Shown here one piece after another: positions 19,107 through 28,527 of a stretch of DNA of 39,892 nucleotides. The notes under the pieces were generated by a model. That model was not told the DNA's origin. It saw only the letters and a program-made list of their open reading frames with translations, and searched no databases. Source of the stretch: Rubrivivax sp. SCN 70-15 (GTDB lineage: Bacteria > Pseudomonadota > Gammaproteobacteria > Burkholderiales > Burkholderiaceae_C); contig MEGM01000009.1 of assembly GCA_001725505.1 (NCBI GenBank), positions 1 to 39,892 of the forward strand, written 5' to 3'. Position 1 is the first letter of the stretch. Each line of letters opens with the position of its first letter. Made by a program: the position numbers and the translations under genes.

Positions 19107-20416
19107 TTAGTGGGAATGGGGTCCGTGGGCGTTTCGGGCTCCGGTTCGGGCGGCGCTTTCAACGCGTCCTCGACTTGTTTGTCGGTCAGCGTGGCCGCCG
19201 GTGGTGGCGTGCTGGCAATCCCAGGGAACGCCACCAGGATGCCCCCATTGCCATCTGCAGCACCAGGAAAGGGATGGCGCCGAGGTAAATTTCGGACGTG
19301 CGAACCGACGGGGGTGCCACGCTGCGCAGGTTGTACAGCGCGATGCCGAAGGGCGGGTGCATGAAAGAGGTTTGCAGCACCACCGCCACGATGACGGTGA
19401 ACCAGACCATGTCGATGCCGAGCTTGCGGGCCACCGGCGCGATCAGGGGCACGACGATGAAAGCGATCTCGAAGAAGTCGAGGAAGAATCCGAGCAGGAA
19501 GATGCCGATGCACACGAACAGCAAGAATGGCAGCTGTCCCTGCGGCAGGTGGCCGAAGAGTTGTTCGATCCAGGCCTGCCCGTTGAAACCGCGAAACACG
19601 AGCATGAAGAAGGAGGCACCCAGCAGCAGGAAAATCACGCTGGAGCACAGAACACCTGCGTTGGTGAGCGCTTCGGCCAGCCGCTGGCGGCTCAGGCGGC
19701 GCTTTGCCAGCCCGATCAGCAACGCGGCGCAGACGCCCACCGCACCGCCTTCGGTCGGGGTGGCGACGCCGAAAAAGATCGACGCCAGGACGGCCAGGAT
19801 GAGCGCCAACGGCACGCCAGCCGCCACAGCGGCCTCCTTCCATGCGCTCACGGATGCGCTGGCGGCTTCCATCAAGGGCGGCGCCAGACCGGGGCGCCAT
19901 CGGGTTGCCGCGACGACGTACACCAGGTACAGCCCGACCAGCATCGCGCTGGGCAGCAGGGCTGCGTGGAATATCTCCACCAGCGGTACCTCCATCTGCT
20001 CGGCCAGCACGATGAGCACCAGGCTGGGCGGCAGCATCTGCGCCAGCGTGCCGGCGGCCGCGATCGAGCCGGTGGCAAGCTTGGGGTCATAACCCGCCTT
20101 GAGCATCGTCGGCAGCGCGATCAGGCCCATGGCGATGACCGAGGCCGACACGAACCCAGTGATGGCGGACAGCATCGAGCCCACGATCAGGGTGGCCACC
20201 AGCAAGCCGCCGGGCTGCTTGCGGAACAGGCGGCCGAGGGCCAGGAGGGTGCACGTCGTACATGCTCGAAGATGCGACGCCCAACAGCTTGCGGCTGAAC
20301 GCATTGCCGGCGATGAGGACGGCATTGGCCAGCAGGCCCCAGCGCACCACGAACGCCATCTGGCGATTGACGGAGTCGATGCGGCCAGCAAGGCGCAGGG
20401 CTGCGGCGAACGTCAT
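19103..20416 (-). pseudogene. Degraded TRAP transporter: DctQ N-terminus fused to internal DctM, plus 3' frameshift
   Basis: DctQ-like MTFAAALRLAGRIDSVNRQMAFVVRWGLLANAVLIAGNAFSRKLLGVASSSMYDV (from 20416) runs out of frame into DctM-like LFRKQPGGLLVATLIVGSMLSAITG...; frame shifts again at a C5/G5 tract (19242-19246) to GILVAFPGIAST...PIPTK*. Confidence 0.82.
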
Positions 20417-21021
20417 CGCGTGGCCCGCCACTCGTCAGCGGCGCGCTTCAACGACACGGCCCATCCATAGGTCGCTACAACGCAAGCGCCGCCAAGCAGG
20501 AAGCCGGCAACAACATCCGCCGGGAAATGCGCCCCCAGTGCCACGCGGGACCAGCCGACGGCTGCCGCGAGTGCGAGCAGAAGCAGTCGGAACGGCCAGG
20601 AACCGAGCGGCCAGAGGCAGGCGACGACGGCTGCCGTGTAAACAGCATGGCCGCTCGGAAACGCATAAAGGCTGTCCGGTTCGCCAAGCACCCAAGCCAT
20701 ATCGTTCGCGTAGAGGTCCGACGGGCGCGAAAGCGCAAGCCCAACTTTTGCCGTCCAGGCCAGGAGCATGGCGACCAGGACGCCGATCCCAAAGCGGAAC
20801 GGTGCCAGCGCAGCAGGTTCGGAACGCTTCACGGCCTGCCAGGCCAGCAGAAGCAGGCCCATGACTGGCGCCCCCCAATAGCTGCCGATCGCGGACAGAG
20901 CACGAGCCAAGCCGATCCAGTCCGTCGACATGGATCGGTTGATCCACAGCATCAGTTGGGTGTTGAGGCCGCCCCAGTCGTACACCCAGTGCCGCAGTAG
21001 TCCCATGTCGCCAGCGCCCAT
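20413..21021 (-). CDS. PAP2-family phosphatase (PbrB-like undecaprenyl-pyrophosphate phosphatase)
   Basis: KVGLALSRPS, YAFPSGHAVYTAAV, GWSRVALGAHFPADVVAGFLLG (three PAP2 motifs). Confidence 0.88.
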   Translation of the reverse strand: MGAGDMGLLRHWVYDWGGLNTQLMLWINRSMSTDWIGLARALSAIGSYWGAPVMGLLLLAWQAVKRSEPAALAPFRFGIGVLVAMLLAWTAKVGLALSRPSDLYANDMAWVLGEPDSLYAFPSGHAVYTAAVVACLWPLGSWPFRLLLLALAAAVGWSRVALGAHFPADVVAGFLLGGACVVATYGWAVSLKRAADEWRATR

Positions 21022-21026
21022 ATGGG

Positions 21027-23180
21027 TCACGCGTCGCGCGTTTTCAGCAGCCGCAGGCCGTTGAACACCACCAGCAGGCTCGCTCCCATGTCCGCGAACA
21101 CTGCCATCCAAAGGGTCGCCGTGCCCGTCAATGCCAGCACCAGGAAGACGGCCTTGATGCCCAGCGCCAGCACGATGTTCTGCTTCAGGATGGCTCCCGT
21201 CTTGCGGCTAAGCCGGATGAACTGCGGGATTTTGCGCAGGTCGTCGTCCATCAGCGCCACATCGGCCGTCTCGATCGCGGTGTCGGTGCCCGCCGCTCCC
21301 ATCGCGAAGCCGATGCTGGACTTGGCCAACGCCGGCGCGTCGTTGATGCCATCGCCGACCATGCCCACAGTGCCATGCGCTGCAAGCTCGGCGTCGATGG
21401 CCGTGAGCTTGTCTTGCGGCAGCAGTCCGCCGCGCGCGTCGTCGATGCCCACGTCGCGGGCGATCACGCTGGCCGTCTGCTGGTTATCGCCGGTCAGCAT
21501 GACCGTGCGCACGCCCAGGGCGTGCAGTTCGCGGATCGCCTCCCGGCTGGAGTCGCGGACGGTGTCCGCCACCCCGATGACCGCCAAAGCCTCGTTTTGG
21601 CTGGCTATGGCGATGGCGGTCTTGCCCTCCCCCTCGAGCTTCTTCAGCGCGGCTTCGGCGGGCGCGCTGCCGATCCCCAGTTCCTGCAGCAGCCTGTGGC
21701 TGCCGAGGTAGTACCACTGCCCGCCTACGCGGCCCTTGACCCCCCGTCCGGTGAGCGACTCGAAATCGTCTGCTTCACCGAGCGCCTGACCATGCTTTTC
21801 GCGCCAGTAGGTGGCGACAGCGCCCGAGACAGGATGGTCGGAGCGCGCGGCCAGGCTGGCCGCTAGGCGCAATGCATGGTTCTCACCGGACCCGAGGGTC
21901 ACGACGTCGGTGACGACCGGCTTGCCCTGCGTGATCGTTCCCGTCTTGTCCAGCGCGAGCGACTTGAGCAGGCGGCCCTGTTCCAGGTACGCGCCCCCCT
22001 TGATCAGGATTCCTCGCCGCGCCGCCGCGGCCAGGCCGCTCACCACCGTCACCGGCGTGGAGATGACCAAGGCGCAGGGACAGGCGATGACCAGGAGCAC
22101 CAGCGCCTTATAGATCCAGTCCATCCAGGCGCCACCGAGGAAAAGGGGCGGCACCAGCATGACGGCCAAGGCCACCGCAAAGACCGCGGGGGTATACACC
22201 TTGGAGAACTGGTCGATGAAGCGCTGGGTGGGCGCGCGGCTTCCCTGGGCCTCTTCGACCGCCTTGATGATGCGCGCGAGCGTGGAGTGCGTGGCCTCGG
22301 CCGTCACGCGATAGACGAAGGAGCCGGTCTCGTTGATCGTTCCGGCGAATACCGTATCGCCAGCGGCTTTGGCCACCGGGATACTCTCGCCCGTGATGGG
22401 CGCCTGGTTGACCGCCGACTGGCCGCTTTCCAGGATGCCGTCCAGCGGGATGCGCTCTCCCGGCCGGATGCGAACGAGCTGCCCCACGGCCACTGTTTTG
22501 GCGGGCACCTCCAGCCAGCTGCCATCGGGTTGCTGCACGGTGGCCTGCTCCGGCGCCATCGCCAGCAGACCCCGGATCGCATTGCGGGCCCGGTCCAGCG
22601 ACAGCACCTCGATCACCTCGGCCAGTGCGAACAGGAACATCACCATCGCCGCTTCGGGCCACTGGCCGATGAGGATCGCACCGGTCACCGCAATGGACAT
22701 CAGCGCGTTGATGTTGAGGATGCCGCTCCTGAGCGCGAGCCAGCCCTTCTTGTAGGTGGGCCAGCCGCCGGTGGCGATGGACACCAGCGCGAGGCCGATC
22801 ACCGGCCAGGCGGAATCATTCCCCGTGCTGAACGCGACGGCTTCGGCCACGCCGGCGCTCACCCCGGCCACGGCCATCAAGCCCCACTGCCGCTTGCTCA
22901 CGGAGGGTCTGGCGGATTCCTCGATGTTGGCGTCGCCTGCATCCGGCACGGCCTTCATGCCGATCGAATGCAAGGCGGACTCCAGGTCGGCGGCCAGAAC
23001 CGTGTGCGACACCGTCAGCTTGCGCTGCATCAGGTTGAAGTCCAGGGACTGGACCCCCGGCATGTGCTGCAGCTTGTCGCGGATCAGGCCTTCTTCCGTC
23101 GGGCAGTCCATGTTCTCGATCCGGTAGACGCTGCGCTGCGCACCGCCGGGGACGGATGCTACTGCCTCCGCCGGCGGCAA
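21027..23180 (-). CDS. Heavy-metal P1B-type ATPase (Zn/Cd/Pb; CadA/ZntA/PbrA-like), C-terminal ORF after frameshift
   Basis: ACPCALVISTPV, DKTGTITQGKP, TGESIPV, MVGDGINDAPALA; track start is a TTG inside a sequence continuous with the upstream ORF. Confidence 0.93.
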   Translation of the reverse strand: MPPAEAVASVPGGAQRSVYRIENMDCPTEEGLIRDKLQHMPGVQSLDFNLMQRKLTVSHTVLAADLESALHSIGMKAVPDAGDANIEESARPSVSKRQWGLMAVAGVSAGVAEAVAFSTGNDSAWPVIGLALVSIATGGWPTYKKGWLALRSGILNINALMSIAVTGAILIGQWPEAAMVMFLFALAEVIEVLSLDRARNAIRGLLAMAPEQATVQQPDGSWLEVPAKTVAVGQLVRIRPGERIPLDGILESGQSAVNQAPITGESIPVAKAAGDTVFAGTINETGSFVYRVTAEATHSTLARIIKAVEEAQGSRAPTQRFIDQFSKVYTPAVFAVALAVMLVPPLFLGGAWMDWIYKALVLLVIACPCALVISTPVTVVSGLAAAARRGILIKGGAYLEQGRLLKSLALDKTGTITQGKPVVTDVVTLGSGENHALRLAASLAARSDHPVSGAVATYWREKHGQALGEADDFESLTGRGVKGRVGGQWYYLGSHRLLQELGIGSAPAEAALKKLEGEGKTAIAIASQNEALAVIGVADTVRDSSREAIRELHALGVRTVMLTGDNQQTASVIARDVGIDDARGGLLPQDKLTAIDAELAAHGTVGMVGDGINDAPALAKSSIGFAMGAAGTDTAIETADVALMDDDLRKIPQFIRLSRKTGAILKQNIVLALGIKAVFLVLALTGTATLWMAVFADMGASLLVVFNGLRLLKTRDA

Positions 23181-24088
23181 GTCGACGGCCAGGTGTGCTG
23201 CACGGTCAGCTTTCGCTGCATCAAATTGAAATCGAGGCCGTCGATCCCGTCGAGCGAACCCAGCCGCTTGCGGATCAGGCCCTCTTCCGTGGGGCAGTCC
23301 ATCTTTTCGATGCGGAACGTGTCGGTGCGCAAAGTCGCAGCTGCGGTCCCACCGGGCGTTGCCGCCGGTAGCTGCGCGTCCGCCGGCGGCATGCCAATCT
23401 CCGTCAGGGCCCGGACAACTGCGGCCGTGTCCGGCAGCCGGTGGACGACGGTCAGTCGGCGCTGCGGCAGGTCGAATTCCAGTTCCTCGATGCCGGCCAT
23501 GCCTTGCAAGCGCTCGCGCACCTGCCGCTCCTCATTGCGGCAATCCATCTTCGGCACATGGAAGGTGGATCGGATCGGCAGTTCAACTGCCTGGCGCGGC
23601 GTCGCGGGCATGCCCAGGGCTGCGAGCGCATCGATGACCGCAACCGAATCGGGCAAGCGGTGCTCGACCGTTAGGACACGCTGCGCGAGGTCGAAGTGCA
23701 AGTCCTCGACGCCGGCGATCTGTCCGAGGCGCGCGCGGATCTGCGCGACTTCGTTCTTGCAGTCCATGCGCGGAACGTGGAAAGCTTCGGTGCGCGTTTC
23801 TTCTTGCCGCCCGGGCAGTCCGAGCTCGACGAGCGCCGCGGTCACGGGTGACATGTCGTCGAGCCGGTGCGTCACGGTCAGTCGATGCTGCTGCAGGTCG
23901 AACCCGAGTGCCTCGACCCCCGCAATCTGGCCCACGCGCTGCCGGATCTGGCGCTCTTCGCTCGGGCAATCCATCTTCTCGATGTAGAAGACGGTGTCGG
24001 TCGCTGGCCGTCCCGCGCCCACCAGGGGCTCGTTGGCCAGTGATTCACATGCGGCGGTACCGCACGATTTTGTGCTGCTGGAATCCAT
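23159..24088 (-). CDS. N-terminal metal-binding region of the P-type ATPase, four HMA-like domains, split off by a frameshift
   Basis: Four repeats at KMDCPSEERQ, RMDCKNEVAQ, KMDCRNEERQ, KMDCPTEEGL; start reassigned to MDSSSTKSC because ATG 24121 overlaps the -10 box. Confidence 0.82.
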   Translation of the reverse strand: MDSSSTKSCGTAACESLANEPLVGAGRPATDTVFYIEKMDCPSEERQIRQRVGQIAGVEALGFDLQQHRLTVTHRLDDMSPVTAALVELGLPGRQEETRTEAFHVPRMDCKNEVAQIRARLGQIAGVEDLHFDLAQRVLTVEHRLPDSVAVIDALAALGMPATPRQAVELPIRSTFHVPKMDCRNEERQVRERLQGMAGIEELEFDLPQRRLTVVHRLPDTAAVVRALTEIGMPPADAQLPAATPGGTAAATLRTDTFRIEKMDCPTEEGLIRKRLGSLDGIDGLDFNLMQRKLTVQHTWPSTCRRRRQ

Positions 24089-24119
24089 CGCTTGACTCTC
24101 CACTTTTCTAGATGAGGGC

Positions 24120-24150
24120 ACGATACACCTTATAGTCGCTTCAGGGTCAA
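24120..24150 (-). promoter_or_regulatory. MerR-type promoter of the P-type ATPase operon
   Basis: Minus strand TTGACC-CTGAAGCGACTATAAGGTG-TATCGT, 19-bp spacer; dyad ACCCTGAA-GCGAC-TATAAGGT. Confidence 0.82.
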
Positions 24151-24240
24151 GCGGGCTCCGTGGGTCAGTCGCCTCGGACGCAACCGCACAGGTTCAGCCG
24201 CGTTTCGCCGCAGCTCCGGCCTCGGCGCGTCACCCCAGGA

Positions 24241-25563
24241 TCACAGCGTCCCGTAGCTATGGAGCCCGGACAGGAACATGTTCACGCCCAGAAATGCGAA
24301 GGTGGTCACCGCAAGGCCCACCAGGGCCCACCACGCCGAAACGTTGCCGCGCAGCCCCTTGATCAGGCGCATGTGCAGCCACGCCGCATAGTTCAGCCAG
24401 ACGATCAGCGCCCATGTCTCCTTCGGGTCCCAGCTCCAGTAGCCACCCCAGGCTTCAGCGGCCCACAAGGCACCCAATACCGTGGCCACCGTGAAGAAGG
24501 CAAACCCGACGGCAATGGCCTTGTACATGACGTCATCGAGCACCTCGAGGGCGGGAAGCCGCGAGGCGATGCGTTGCCGCGCCAGCAGGATGCAGGCGAT
24601 GATCAGGGAAGACACGCCGAAGTAGACCGTCCAGAAGGCCCCGCCGGTCTCCGCACCGCGCCGGAAGACGAGCGGCTCCAGGCAGAGCGCGGTGCCCAGC
24701 AGCCAGAGAGGGGCGAGCTTGTACCAGCGAGTCTCGCCGGCCTGCTGCTTGATCAGGTAGGCGAACGCCACCATCGCTGCCAGGGCGAAAGTGCCGTATC
24801 CGACAAAATTGGCCGGCACATGAACCTTCATCCACCAGCTTTGCAGCGCCGGCACCAAGGGCTGGATCTCGTGCTGCTCGCGCACGAGCGTGTACCACAG
24901 CAGGAATCCCACCGCCGCACTGACAATCAGCATCGCAAAACCGCCGAGCGCGCGGGTTTCGTACCGGTCCTCAAAATACAGGTAGAACGCCGCTGTCATC
25001 CAGCTGAACAGAACGAACACTTCGTAGAGGTTGCTCACCGGGATGTGGCCGATGTCCGGTCCCATCAGGTGGCTCTCGTACCAGCGCACCATCGTCCCGA
25101 TGAGGGCCATGGTCACGGCTGCCCAGGCGAGACCCGTCCCGAGCCGATCGAATCCGACGGCGCGCGCGGAGAGCATGCCGCCCCAGTAGAAAGCCGTGCT
25201 CATGAAGAAAAGCAGGCTCATCCACAGGATTGCTGATTGGCTCGAAAAGAAGTACTTGAGCCAGAAGACCGACTCGGCGCGCTGCAAGTCGCCCTGGTAG
25301 GCCACGGCTGCCAGCACCGAAATGATTGCGACGCCGGCGATGAGTGCGCGCAGCGGCCGCCAGAACCAGCCCAGCCAGATCAAAGCCGGCGCCGACAGCA
25401 AGAGGATCGCCTTTTCGTAAACGTCCATGTGGGCCGCATACACGGCAAGCGCATAGGCTCCTCCAGCGGCGACGAAGGCGGCGAACAGCCAATCGAGGGC
25501 GTTGCGACGCGCGAAGAAGCCCTCATTAAGGGTGAGGGTGTAGGTCTGGGTCGTACTGTTCAT
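24241..25563 (-). CDS. Cytochrome c biogenesis protein CcsA/CcsB (ResC-like)
   Basis: Multi-TM; WGGYWSWDPKETWALIVWLNYAAWLHMR WWD-type motif. Confidence 0.9.
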   Translation of the reverse strand: MNSTTQTYTLTLNEGFFARRNALDWLFAAFVAAGGAYALAVYAAHMDVYEKAILLLSAPALIWLGWFWRPLRALIAGVAIISVLAAVAYQGDLQRAESVFWLKYFFSSQSAILWMSLLFFMSTAFYWGGMLSARAVGFDRLGTGLAWAAVTMALIGTMVRWYESHLMGPDIGHIPVSNLYEVFVLFSWMTAAFYLYFEDRYETRALGGFAMLIVSAAVGFLLWYTLVREQHEIQPLVPALQSWWMKVHVPANFVGYGTFALAAMVAFAYLIKQQAGETRWYKLAPLWLLGTALCLEPLVFRRGAETGGAFWTVYFGVSSLIIACILLARQRIASRLPALEVLDDVMYKAIAVGFAFFTVATVLGALWAAEAWGGYWSWDPKETWALIVWLNYAAWLHMRLIKGLRGNVSAWWALVGLAVTTFAFLGVNMFLSGLHSYGTL

Positions 25564-26216
25564 TCGGTGCTGCGCGTGTTTTGTTCAGAGGAGGGAGCAG
25601 TTGGCTTGCGTGAAGCCTTGCGGGCGTGCTCGAGGATTTCCCTGCCGCCGTTGGCCGCAAACAGGGCCGAAACGATGCCCAGGATGAGGTCCGGCACGTT
25701 CGATCCCAACCACAGAACGAGAATTCCGCTGGCAAGGATCGCCATGTTCACGATCGAGTCGTTGCTCGTGAAGATGGCGGACGCCTTGAAGTTGACGTCT
25801 TCGCCCTTGTGGCGCTTGAGCAAGCGCAGGCAGTACACGTTGATCGCCGCGTTCACCCCTGCCATCACCATCATGGCCGGCCCGATCGGTGCTTCCGAAC
25901 CCATGAACCTGCGCATCACCTCGCCGACCAACAGGATCGACAGGCCGATCAGCAGCCACCCGGACAACCGGGCCGCCGCCACCTTGGCGCGCACGCTGCG
26001 GCCGACCGCGTAGATGCCCACCGCATAGACCGACGCATCCGCCAGGTTGTCCAGCGCCGCGCCAATCAGCGCGGTCGAGGACGCCCACACACCCACGCCC
26101 ATTCCGAGCGCGCTTTGTGCCAGGTTGATCAGCAGCACGTACCACAGGATCCTGCGGTCCTGCGCGTTGCTGGACGCGAGGTCCATCGCGGCAAATTCGT
26201 CATCGTCGTCGTTCAC
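25560..26216 (-). CDS. Cation diffusion facilitator-like transporter
   Basis: SSTALIGAALDNLADASVYAVG and ASAIFTSNDSIVNMAILASGILV CDF motifs; overlaps ccsA start by 4 bp. Confidence 0.78.
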   Translation of the reverse strand: MNDDDDEFAAMDLASSNAQDRRILWYVLLINLAQSALGMGVGVWASSTALIGAALDNLADASVYAVGIYAVGRSVRAKVAAARLSGWLLIGLSILLVGEVMRRFMGSEAPIGPAMMVMAGVNAAINVYCLRLLKRHKGEDVNFKASAIFTSNDSIVNMAILASGILVLWLGSNVPDLILGIVSALFAANGGREILEHARKASRKPTAPSSEQNTRSTE

Positions 26217-26851
26217 TATCCGCCCTTGCGCGCCAGTTCCAGCAGGTACTCAGCCACGGAGAGAGACTTGGAATTCGATCCGGCCAGCGAGCCGGATGTG
26301 AGCCAGCGGCCATTCACACCGATCGACGGCGTGCCTTCGATGGCGTAGCCGGTCGCCAGCGCGGTAGCCTGCTTGACCTTCGCCACGATGCCGAAGGAGT
26401 CCAGCAATTGCAGGAACCGCACACGGTCCACGCCATTGGCCGCAACGAAGGCCCCGATTTGATCGGGCGTATCCAGCTTCTTGCGTTCCGCATGGATGGC
26501 CGCGAAGACTTTGGGGTGCAACTGCTCTACGAGGCCCATCGCCTCGATCGCAAAATACAGCTTCTGGTGGATCACGAGGTCCTCCCGAAAGGCCACCGGG
26601 ATGCGGCGGAACAGAACGTCGCGCGGCAGCTTTTTCTGCCACGCGTCGATCATGGGTTCGAAGGCGTTGCAGTGCCCGCAGCTGTAGGCGAAGAATTCCA
26701 GCACCTCCACCTTGCCCGCATCGCGCGTGGGTTGCCGAGACTGCAGGACCAGATAGCTACGGCCTTCCACGGGACGATCCTGCGCAAACGCAGGCATCTT
26801 CCATGCGACCAAGGGACCAAAAAGAGATGCGGTTAAAAGTCTTCGTTTCAT
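26216..26851 (-). CDS. dsbA: Thiol:disulfide interchange protein DsbA
   Basis: Signal peptide; VEVLEFFAYSCGHCNAFEP; GTPSIGVNGRW. Confidence 0.9.
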   Translation of the reverse strand: MKRRLLTASLFGPLVAWKMPAFAQDRPVEGRSYLVLQSRQPTRDAGKVEVLEFFAYSCGHCNAFEPMIDAWQKKLPRDVLFRRIPVAFREDLVIHQKLYFAIEAMGLVEQLHPKVFAAIHAERKKLDTPDQIGAFVAANGVDRVRFLQLLDSFGIVAKVKQATALATGYAIEGTPSIGVNGRWLTSGSLAGSNSKSLSVAEYLLELARKGG

Positions 26852-26887
26852 GAGGATCTGGAGGATGCTGAAGGCATAGGGCCATCG

Positions 26888-26918
26888 ATTAGAAACCATG
26901 TAGTCGGTACAAGGTCAA
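26888..26918 (-). promoter_or_regulatory. MerR-type promoter of dsbA-CDF-ccsA operon
   Basis: TTGACC-TTGTACCGACTACATGGTT-TCTAAT, 19-bp spacer; dyad ACCTTGTA-CCGAC-TACATGGT. Confidence 0.85.
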
Positions 26919-27025
26919 GCGATGCGACTCGCTCGCTGCTCGACAATGGGGAGATTGGGTCGGCTGGAGCGGGCGCTGCCTAGAATGCCCCTCCAGAAGA
27001 ACTTCCACAACGGCGTTATCCGCAG

Positions 27026-28471
27026 ATGGCCCAACAACAATCTCTCGACGTACTCGTCATCGGCGCCGGCTCCGGCGGCTACATCGCATCGATCCGGGCC
27101 GGCCAGCTCGGCCTGAAGGTCGCATGCGTGGAGGCCAATCCCTACGCGGATCCGAAAGGAGAACCGCGCCCGGGCGGAACCTGCCTGAACGTCGGCTGCA
27201 TCCCCTCGAAGGCGCTGCTGTCGTCGAGCGAAGAATTCGAGAAGATCCAGAAGCACGCCAACGCGCACGGCATGCGCGTCGCGGGCGCCACGATGGACGT
27301 GCCGGCAATGATCGCGCGCAAGGACGCGATCGTCACCAAGATGGCGCAAGGCATCGAATACCTGTTCCGAAAGAACAAGGTTGCCTATCTGAAGGGCCGG
27401 GCGACGATCCTCGGGCGGGCAGAGGGCGGCTTCAGGGTGTCCATCTCCCGATCCGGCTCGATTGAAGAGGTGACCGCTCGCAACCTGGTGATCGCAACCG
27501 GGTCCCTCCCGCGCCAGTTGCCCGGCATAGAAGTGGACAACGTGGACGTTTGCGACAACGCGGGCGCGCTGGACCTGCGCTCGGTTCCGAGCCGCATGGC
27601 GATCATCGGGGCCGGCGTGATCGGGCTTGAATTGGGATCGGTCTGGCGCAGGCTGGGTGCGCAGGTCACTGTGGTCGAGGCGCTGCCGCAGTTGTTGCCC
27701 ATGTGCGATGCGGACGTGGCGCGCGAGATGCTCAAGTTGCTCATGGCGCAGGGCATGGATTTTCACTTTGGCGCGCGGGTGACGGGCCTCGAGCGGGCGA
27801 GCGACGGATCGCTGAGCCTCGCCTATGTGGAAGCACAAGGCACAGCCCATTCCGTGGCTTGTGACAAGCTGGTGGTCGCAGTGGGCCGAGTCCCAACGAC
27901 CTCAGGTCTCGGATTGGAGACTCTTGGCGTGAAGACAACCCAACGCGGCTTCGTGGACGTGGACGCGCAGTGCCGCACGTCGGTCGACGGCGTTTATGCG
28001 ATTGGCGACGTCGTGCGGGGGCCCATGCTGGCTCACAAGGCTGAAGACGAGGGTGTGATGGTGATGGAGTGCATCGCGGGGCAGGCGGGGCACGTCAACT
28101 ACGACGCCATCCCGTCGATCATCTACACCAGTCCCGAGGTGGCCTGGGTCGGTCGCACCGAGCAGGAATTGAAGGATGCCGGCATTGCTTACCGGACGGG
28201 CAAATTTCCGTTCACCGCCAACGGCCGCGCACTCGGAAACGGCGACACCTCCGGATTCGTGAAGGTCCTGGCCGACCAGAAGACGGATGCCGTGCTGGGC
28301 GTTCACATCATCAGCACGCATGCCTCAGAGATGATCGGGGAGGCGACGATGGCCATCGAGTTCAAGGCCTCGGCCGAGGACATCGGCCGAATATCGCACG
28401 CCCATCCGACGCTCTACGAGGCCATGCGCGAAGCTTCGCTGGCCATCGGCACCGGAGCGCTCAACCTGTGA
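27026..28471 (+). CDS. lpdA: Dihydrolipoyl dehydrogenase
   Basis: VIGAGSGGYIASIRAGQLG, GGTCLNVGCIPSKALL, YTSPEVAWVGRTE, HAHPTLYEAMREA. Confidence 0.93.
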   Translation: MAQQQSLDVLVIGAGSGGYIASIRAGQLGLKVACVEANPYADPKGEPRPGGTCLNVGCIPSKALLSSSEEFEKIQKHANAHGMRVAGATMDVPAMIARKDAIVTKMAQGIEYLFRKNKVAYLKGRATILGRAEGGFRVSISRSGSIEEVTARNLVIATGSLPRQLPGIEVDNVDVCDNAGALDLRSVPSRMAIIGAGVIGLELGSVWRRLGAQVTVVEALPQLLPMCDADVAREMLKLLMAQGMDFHFGARVTGLERASDGSLSLAYVEAQGTAHSVACDKLVVAVGRVPTTSGLGLETLGVKTTQRGFVDVDAQCRTSVDGVYAIGDVVRGPMLAHKAEDEGVMVMECIAGQAGHVNYDAIPSIIYTSPEVAWVGRTEQELKDAGIAYRTGKFPFTANGRALGNGDTSGFVKVLADQKTDAVLGVHIISTHASEMIGEATMAIEFKASAEDIGRISHAHPTLYEAMREASLAIGTGALNL

Positions 28472-28527
28472 AGTTCTCGGCCATGCGCAGCGCTCAAAGG
28501 CACCGCCGTCCTGGATCCCAGAGGCGA

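Noticed and set aside
19201-20298. 365-aa plus-strand ORF
   Set aside because: Antisense to the TRAP remnant; composition dominated by H/Q/E/G/R repeats, not protein-like.
21876-23987. 703-aa plus-strand ORF
   Set aside because: Antisense to the P-type ATPase/HMA genes; no recognisable motifs, high-GC artefact.
24160-25236. 358-aa plus-strand ORF
   Set aside because: Antisense to ccsA; no motifs.
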